Of a stretch of 64,000 nucleotides of DNA, positions 59,923 to 64,000 are shown piece after piece (position 1 is the stretch's first letter; every line of letters begins with the position of its first letter). The DNA lies in contig CAYPGQ010000010.1 of assembly GCA_964410125.1 (NCBI GenBank), positions 16,302 to 80,301 on the forward strand. The letters are read 5' to 3'. The position numbers were made by a program, and so were the translations under genes. The notes beneath the pieces are model-generated. The model ran no database searches. It was not told the origin of the DNA and worked only from the letters and a program-made list of their open reading frames with translations. The stretch is from G020348385 sp964410125. Its GTDB lineage: Bacteria; Acidobacteriota; Aminicenantia; Aminicenantales; Aminicenantaceae.

Positions 59923-60744
59923 GTGCATAAATCGTTGGTAAAGTTCCTGACATTGGTTTTGCTTTTTGCTCTTTTCATGTCATGTGAACCACAAAAGAAA
60001 ACCGAACCCTCGGACCAAACACCGGTTGAGCCCCAGGCTGTCGACACATCTAATTTGAACATCCTCACAAATGAGGAAAAGACCAAAGGATGGATCCTAT
60101 TGTTCGATGGGATAAGCTTTGAGGGATGGCGAGGACTGGGCCGAGAGGGAATCCCCGAAGGACACTGGATCATCGAAGATGGCACGATAAAAAAAGTCCC
60201 AAGTAAAGACGTGCATCTCCAAGAAGATGGTCAGCCGCTCGTTGGAGGGGACCTGATAACTATCCAAACATTCGAAGATTTCGAACTCTCCTTGGAATGG
60301 AAAATCAGCCCAGCCGGAAACAGCGGCATAAAATACAATGTGTCTGAGGATATGTCTACTTCTTATCCTCCTCCGAATGCTGCACTCGGATTCGAATACC
60401 AAATTCTCGATGACGAAGATCATCCTGATGCCATGGTTGGCGATAGTCACACTGCGGCTGCTCTGTATGATCTAATCGCTCCCAAAGGCAAAAGTCTCAA
60501 ACCTGTGGGGGAATTCAATACAGTCCGGATCGTCTTCCAGGGAAATCATGGCGAGCACTGGCTCAATGGAGTCAAAGTATTGGAGTACAACTTAGAAATC
60601 CCTCAAATGGACGGATTCATCGCAGCCAGCAAATACAAAAACATCGCCGATTTCGCCAAAAAGCGGAAGGGTCATATCGTTCTCCAGGACCATACAGACG
60701 CCGTTTGGTTTCGAAACATAAAGATTCGTATCATCGAGCCATAA
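59923..60744 (+). CDS. DUF1080 lipoprotein (3-keto-glycoside lyase/hydrolase-like)
   Basis: 273-aa exported protein: hydrophobic signal and lipobox 'LFMSCEP', a Pro/Glu-rich spacer, then a jelly-roll DUF1080 domain ('GWILLFDGISFEGWRG', 'GHWIIEDGTIKKVP', 'FELSLEWKISPAGNSGIKY', 'FEYQILDDEDHPDA', 'VWFRNIKIRII'). DUF1080 enzymes cleave glycosides that carry a 3-keto group. GTG at 59923 is preceded by GGAGGGAGAAGG; an ATG at 59893 lacks a ribosome site. Plus strand, 25 bp upstream of a Tat-tagged Gfo/Idh/MocA gene, which could make the 3-keto substrate. Confidence 0.87.
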   Translation: MHKSLVKFLTLVLLFALFMSCEPQKKTEPSDQTPVEPQAVDTSNLNILTNEEKTKGWILLFDGISFEGWRGLGREGIPEGHWIIEDGTIKKVPSKDVHLQEDGQPLVGGDLITIQTFEDFELSLEWKISPAGNSGIKYNVSEDMSTSYPPPNAALGFEYQILDDEDHPDAMVGDSHTAAALYDLIAPKGKSLKPVGEFNTVRIVFQGNHGEHWLNGVKVLEYNLEIPQMDGFIAASKYKNIADFAKKRKGHIVLQDHTDAVWFRNIKIRIIEP

Positions 60745-60769
60745 AGATTTTAATAAAGGGATGGCAAAA

Positions 60770-62107
60770 ATGACGAAAAAAAACATATCGCGACGTAACT
60801 TCATCAAGACCGTATCCGCCGGCACAGCTGGCTTGGCCATCGGCCTTCCCGCAGTCAATTACAAACGTGTGTTGGGATCCAACGATCGCATCAGGGTCGG
60901 GATAGTCGGATTTTCCGACAGAGCCCGGTACTCACTCATTCCGGCTTTTCAGTGGCATGCTAAGGAGCTCAACTTCGAGATTGTGGCCGTTTCGGATATC
61001 TGGAAACAGCGGAGAGAAGAAGGAGTGGCGGTCCTGGAGAAGTTGACAGGGAAAAAAGTCGCTCCGATGCAGAACAACGAAGAGCTGTACGCATCTGGAA
61101 AAGTGGATGCCGTAATCATCAGCACGGCAGATTTTCAGCATGCGCTCCACTGCGTCCAGGCTGTCGAAGCCGGCTGTGACGTTTATGTGGAAAAGCCATT
61201 TGCCAATACCATGGAGGATGCTCGAGCAGCGCTCAAAACGGTCAAGAGTTCTGATAAAATCGTCCAGATCGGAACCCAACGCCGCAGCGCTCCAAATTAC
61301 ATCAAAGCCAACGAATTCATCCGGTCCGGACGTTTCGGGGATATCGTGGCAGTGGAGATGAGTTGGAATGTGAACCAGCCGGGCCGTTGGCGCCGACCTA
61401 AGCTAGTGGCTGACCTCAAGGAACAGGACGTGGACTGGAAGAGATACCTGATGAACAGGCCGTATGAGCCCTGGGATCCGCGAAAATACATCGAATACAG
61501 GTTGTTCTGGCCCTATTCCAGCGGCATTCCCGGCCAGTGGATGGTCCACCAGATCGACACAGTGCATTGGTTCACAGATCTACCGAGGCCTCGCAGCGTT
61601 GTGGTCAACGGAGGGATATATCTGTGGAAGGATGGACGAAAAAATTTCGACACCCTCACAGCCGTGTTCGATTACGGATCGCTCAAGGATTTAACCAGAG
61701 GATTTATGGTGACCTATTCATCGCGGCAGACAAATTCCGCAGGCGGTACAAAGGAACTTTATTTTTCGAACGGCGGCTCCCTGAATCTCGACACCAACAT
61801 GGTTACGCCCACAGGGGGATTGCCCCAGAGGATGGCCCAAGCCATGGGAATGAAGGAAAACATGCTGGCGGAATTTTCATTGGCCGGAAAGGGAGGCGTG
61901 GAGACAGCCGCCAACACCGGATCAGACCCGACAACCCTGGCCCACATGCGGAACTGGATGGAATGTGTTCGATCACGAAAAAAACCCAACGCCGATATTC
62001 ATGCCGGCTACAACCATTCGGTGGCCCTGTGCATGACGATCGCCGCCATGCACACCGGAAAACGTGTCGCATTCAACGACAGCAAACAAGAAGTCATCAT
62101 CAGCTAA
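60770..62107 (+). CDS. Tat-exported Gfo/Idh/MocA oxidoreductase
   Basis: 445 aa with twin-arginine signal 'SRRNFIKTVSAGTAGLAIGLP', which implies folding with NAD(P) before export. Dehydrogenase motifs: 'VGIVGFSDRARYSLIP' (variant Rossmann loop), 'DVYVEKPFANTMEDA' with catalytic Lys, 'MVHQIDTVHWFTDLP' with His. The ATG at 60770 is 8 nt from AAAGGG; an ATG at 60761 has no spacing for it. Expected to oxidise a sugar ring (probably C3) in the periplasm together with the upstream DUF1080 protein. Confidence 0.88.
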   Translation: MTKKNISRRNFIKTVSAGTAGLAIGLPAVNYKRVLGSNDRIRVGIVGFSDRARYSLIPAFQWHAKELNFEIVAVSDIWKQRREEGVAVLEKLTGKKVAPMQNNEELYASGKVDAVIISTADFQHALHCVQAVEAGCDVYVEKPFANTMEDARAALKTVKSSDKIVQIGTQRRSAPNYIKANEFIRSGRFGDIVAVEMSWNVNQPGRWRRPKLVADLKEQDVDWKRYLMNRPYEPWDPRKYIEYRLFWPYSSGIPGQWMVHQIDTVHWFTDLPRPRSVVVNGGIYLWKDGRKNFDTLTAVFDYGSLKDLTRGFMVTYSSRQTNSAGGTKELYFSNGGSLNLDTNMVTPTGGLPQRMAQAMGMKENMLAEFSLAGKGGVETAANTGSDPTTLAHMRNWMECVRSRKKPNADIHAGYNHSVALCMTIAAMHTGKRVAFNDSKQEVIIS

Positions 62108-62118
62108 GAAAAAACCTG

Positions 62119-63462
62119 TTATATCTTGACCAATTCTTCGATTTTAAAGGAGCGTTCTTGTTCGATGCTGCGGCGGGCGGCGATTCCGATCAGGATAGAC
62201 AAGGCCCCATCCCTACTGCTGGCTCCCTGACCAAGGAGATCCTCTCCAGGCTTCCGGAAAATGCGGTCCTGCATGATATGATCAGCTCCCCAGTGACCGC
62301 TGCCCCCTGAAGTTAAGCCAAAACTCTGGGATTTTCCGAAATTTTGTGTAATCCGGAAATCCGCCATGCTATCTTTCTTCCAGGATTGGCTGTGATAGAT
62401 CCGTGCATCCAGCCTCCCTTTTGTCCCGTTAAATCCCACAAAATACCCTTCATACGGCATGAAAGCATTCAACGAGTAACTCATGCTCACACGGTTGTGG
62501 TACTGCACTTGCACATTCATGGTGTCCCAGATGTTGATCTTTTTCCGGAAAACACAGGCATCACGAATATATCCATCCTCAGACTCCGCATTGACATAAA
62601 GATTCATCAAGTGTTTGTTCTGTGTGATATCCCAGAAAAACTCACACGTGCTCTTATGCGGACAATCCCTGCACCTCGCACTCCGGAAAGCTCCGTTATG
62701 CCCGTACTTTCAGAGCTCCCCGTATGCATTCACCTCGACAGGCTCGGCCGCAAGCCACCAGTTCATCAAGTCATAATGATGGGTTGCTTTGTGAACCAGC
62801 AGCGATCCCGAAAACTGTTTGAATCCATGCCACCGCCGAAAATAGGAAGCTCCATGGTAAACATCCAGGTAATAGTTAAAATCCACGGATGTTACCTCCC
62901 CAATTTCCTTGGCCATCAGGATTTCTTTGATCTTAACAGCATCGGGACTGTAACGGTAATTGAAGGTAACGATCAGTTTTTTTCCTGTTTTCTTTTCCGT
63001 ATCCAGGATGTTCTGACAGAGATTTTCATCTGTGGCCAAAGGTTTTTCGGTGATCACATCACACCCCATCTCCATAGCCAAACAGATGTACTTGGAATGG
63101 AAACAATCGGTCGTGGTCACGATCACGGTATCCGGTCTCGTCGAATCGATCATCTGTTTAAAATCCACAAATGTCGGGCATTTGGCCCCCATGTATTGTT
63201 TGGCATATTCCAAGCGTTTGGGATTGATATCACACAGTCCGACCATTTCCAGAACATCGCCATAATTTTCGAGCAGGGTTTTCCCCCATGTTCCGCTTCC
63301 TCGAATCCCTGTTCCGACCAGGGCCACTTTTAGCTTATTTTCTGTGGATGACCCCCATAGAGGATCGGATCTAAGCAAAGAATGACCGGCCACGCCGAGC
63401 GCTGCACAGGCAGATGAGGATATAAATTTGCGGCGGCTGATCTCCTTTTTTTTCTTTGGCAT
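62119..63462 (-). pseudogene. Second Tat-tagged Gfo/Idh/MocA oxidoreductase, split by an in-frame TGA
   Basis: N-terminal 250 residues (ATG 63462, GGAGGGAG upstream, signal 'SRRKFISSSACAALGVAG') carry 'VALVGTGIRGSGTWG', 'DVITEKPLATDE' and 'HKATHHYDLMNWW', then stop at TGA 62710-62712. The same frame continues without a shift for 196 codons to a stop at 62119-62121 and reads as the missing C-terminus: 'KYGHNGAFRSARCRDCPHKS', 'STCEFFWDITQN', 'GRLDARIYHS'. Total length would be 447, like its neighbour. TGA stands where a basic residue (for example CGA) is usual, so a single C-to-T change suffices. Readthrough or selenocysteine is possible but unsupported. Typed as pseudogene for that reason. Confidence 0.8.
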
Positions 63463-63635
63463 GTTTTTCTCCCTCCGAATGACTCTCAATCTATATAAAC
63501 ATTGCTTTATGCATATGTTTGTCAATAGAATCCTATTCTTATACAAATGTAAATGTCAACGCACTTGAGAAAATTTTACTTTTCCAAAACAATTTTGAAG
63601 ACAGCCAACTAGAGGACGAGGAAATTATAATGCAA

Positions 63636-64000
63636 TTAGAGAAATAACTTGCCCAATATAAACGCACCTAGAATAACCGTAGCCACTCCCACGATCAATC
63701 TTAGTTTTTTACCTTTAAATGTCTTAACTGTATAAGCCGCCAATGGAACGGATAGAATGGCACCCAAAATTAGCGATGGGGAAAGACTCCAATCTACAGT
63801 ATGATTTGTGAAGCTAAGATAAGTGATTACCCCCACAAGGCAGGTCAAACCTTCTGCCAGAGACGTTATCCCTATGGCATTCTTCGACTTCACTCCAGAT
63901 AGAATCTGACCGCTTGTAACCAAAGGACCATATCCCCCACCAGTTATTCCTTTGTTAAAAGCGGCTAAAATCCCGATAGAAGAGATTTTTTTCCATGAAA
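63636..64000 (-). CDS. TauE/SafE-family membrane permease, 5' end beyond window
   Basis: Frame open from the window edge to the stop at 63636; 120 residues seen. The first visible part 'GILAAFNKGITGGGYGPLV' with 'TSGQILSGVKSKNA' is the TauE/SafE signature (second-repeat 'G.GGG...P' loop), followed by about three helices ('LTCLVGVITYLSF', 'LILGAILSVPLAAYTV', 'LIVGVATVILGAFILG'). A TTG at 63923 is an internal codon, not the start. Family members export sulfite or organosulfonates, or take up anions; the substrate here is not known. Confidence 0.88.
   Translation of the reverse strand, partial: SWKKISSIGILAAFNKGITGGGYGPLVTSGQILSGVKSKNAIGITSLAEGLTCLVGVITYLSFTNHTVDWSLSPSLILGAILSVPLAAYTVKTFKGKKLRLIVGVATVILGAFILGKLFL

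Noticed and set aside
45529..62712. TGA read as a sense codon in this organism
   Set aside because: CorA, DUF389, the URO-D-like gene and the glycosidase-like gene all end at TGA in ATGA overlaps with clear next genes, so TGA is a working stop.
62344..63333. 329-codon plus-strand frame across the broken Gfo/Idh/MocA gene
   Set aside because: The minus strand carries clear dehydrogenase motifs on both sides of the TGA; the plus frame is a shadow with no family features.

Overview
The window looks like a chromosomal stretch of an anaerobic or facultative, peptide- and glycan-degrading Gram-negative-type bacterium. The set of exported proteins (S46 and M14 peptidases, a VPS10/BNR repeat protein, a VWFA-related protein, Tat-tagged Gfo/Idh/MocA dehydrogenases) resembles Candidatus Aminicenantes and other relatives of Acidobacteriota. 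That placement is an inference from gene content; no rRNA, tRNA, CRISPR array or ribosomal protein gene was seen. Genes are densely packed, often with ATGA stop/start overlaps, and TGA is a normal stop codon.

Layout. 0-2.7 kb: the end of arsM (cut by the window edge), then a minus-strand GpgS/GgS/MgS-like glycosyltransferase with a small helical protein. 2.7-3.0 kb: two inverted-repeat structures and a clear promoter. 3.0-12.3 kb: exported M14 carboxypeptidase, S46 dipeptidyl-peptidase, VWFA-related protein and a 980-aa beta-propeller protein. 12.5-17.1 kb: MaoC hydratase, a four-gene ion/membrane operon (TrkA_C protein, DUF389, CorA, LapA-like) and a mannosyl-3-phosphoglycerate-phosphatase-like HAD enzyme. 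17.2-28.7 kb: a minus-strand series of ten genes for carbohydrate use: SDR, KDPG aldolase/KDG kinase fusion, a 43-aa protein, DUF2461, GH38 mannosidase, Gfo/Idh/MocA, URO-D-like protein, ROK kinase, GH-like protein. 28.9-34.4 kb: two exported proteins of unknown role separated by an internally deleted ISL3-type insertion sequence; the second has an unusual triple-repeat/toroid/VWA architecture. 34.4-43.1 kb: flavoprotein plus OYE pair, RsbU-like phosphatase plus histidine ammonia-lyase, sugar epimerase. 43.4-51 kb: outer-membrane porin-like protein, TAP-type peptidase with an in-frame TGA, PrsW protease, GNAT, ProX deacylase, lipoprotein, (alpha/alpha)6 glycosidase-like protein, HpcH aldolase. 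51-54.8 kb: SLC5 symporter, small membrane protein, exported MEMO-like protein. 54.9-63.5 kb: TRAP transporter with glucuronokinase-like GHMP kinase, then an exported set (TIM-barrel isomerase, DUF1080, two Gfo/Idh/MocA proteins, one with an in-frame TGA) matching the newly recognised oxidoreductive (3-keto) way of cleaving glycosides. 63.6 kb to the end: part of a TauE/SafE permease.

Together the genes describe a heterotroph that digests protein and decorated sugars outside the cytoplasm, imports uronate-like acids by TRAP and sodium symport, and feeds sugars through KDG/KDPG. Small mobile or repetitive DNA is present: two MITE-like elements with GGGGAC termini, a dispersed TTGACATTGG-containing repeat, and the degenerate ISL3 element.
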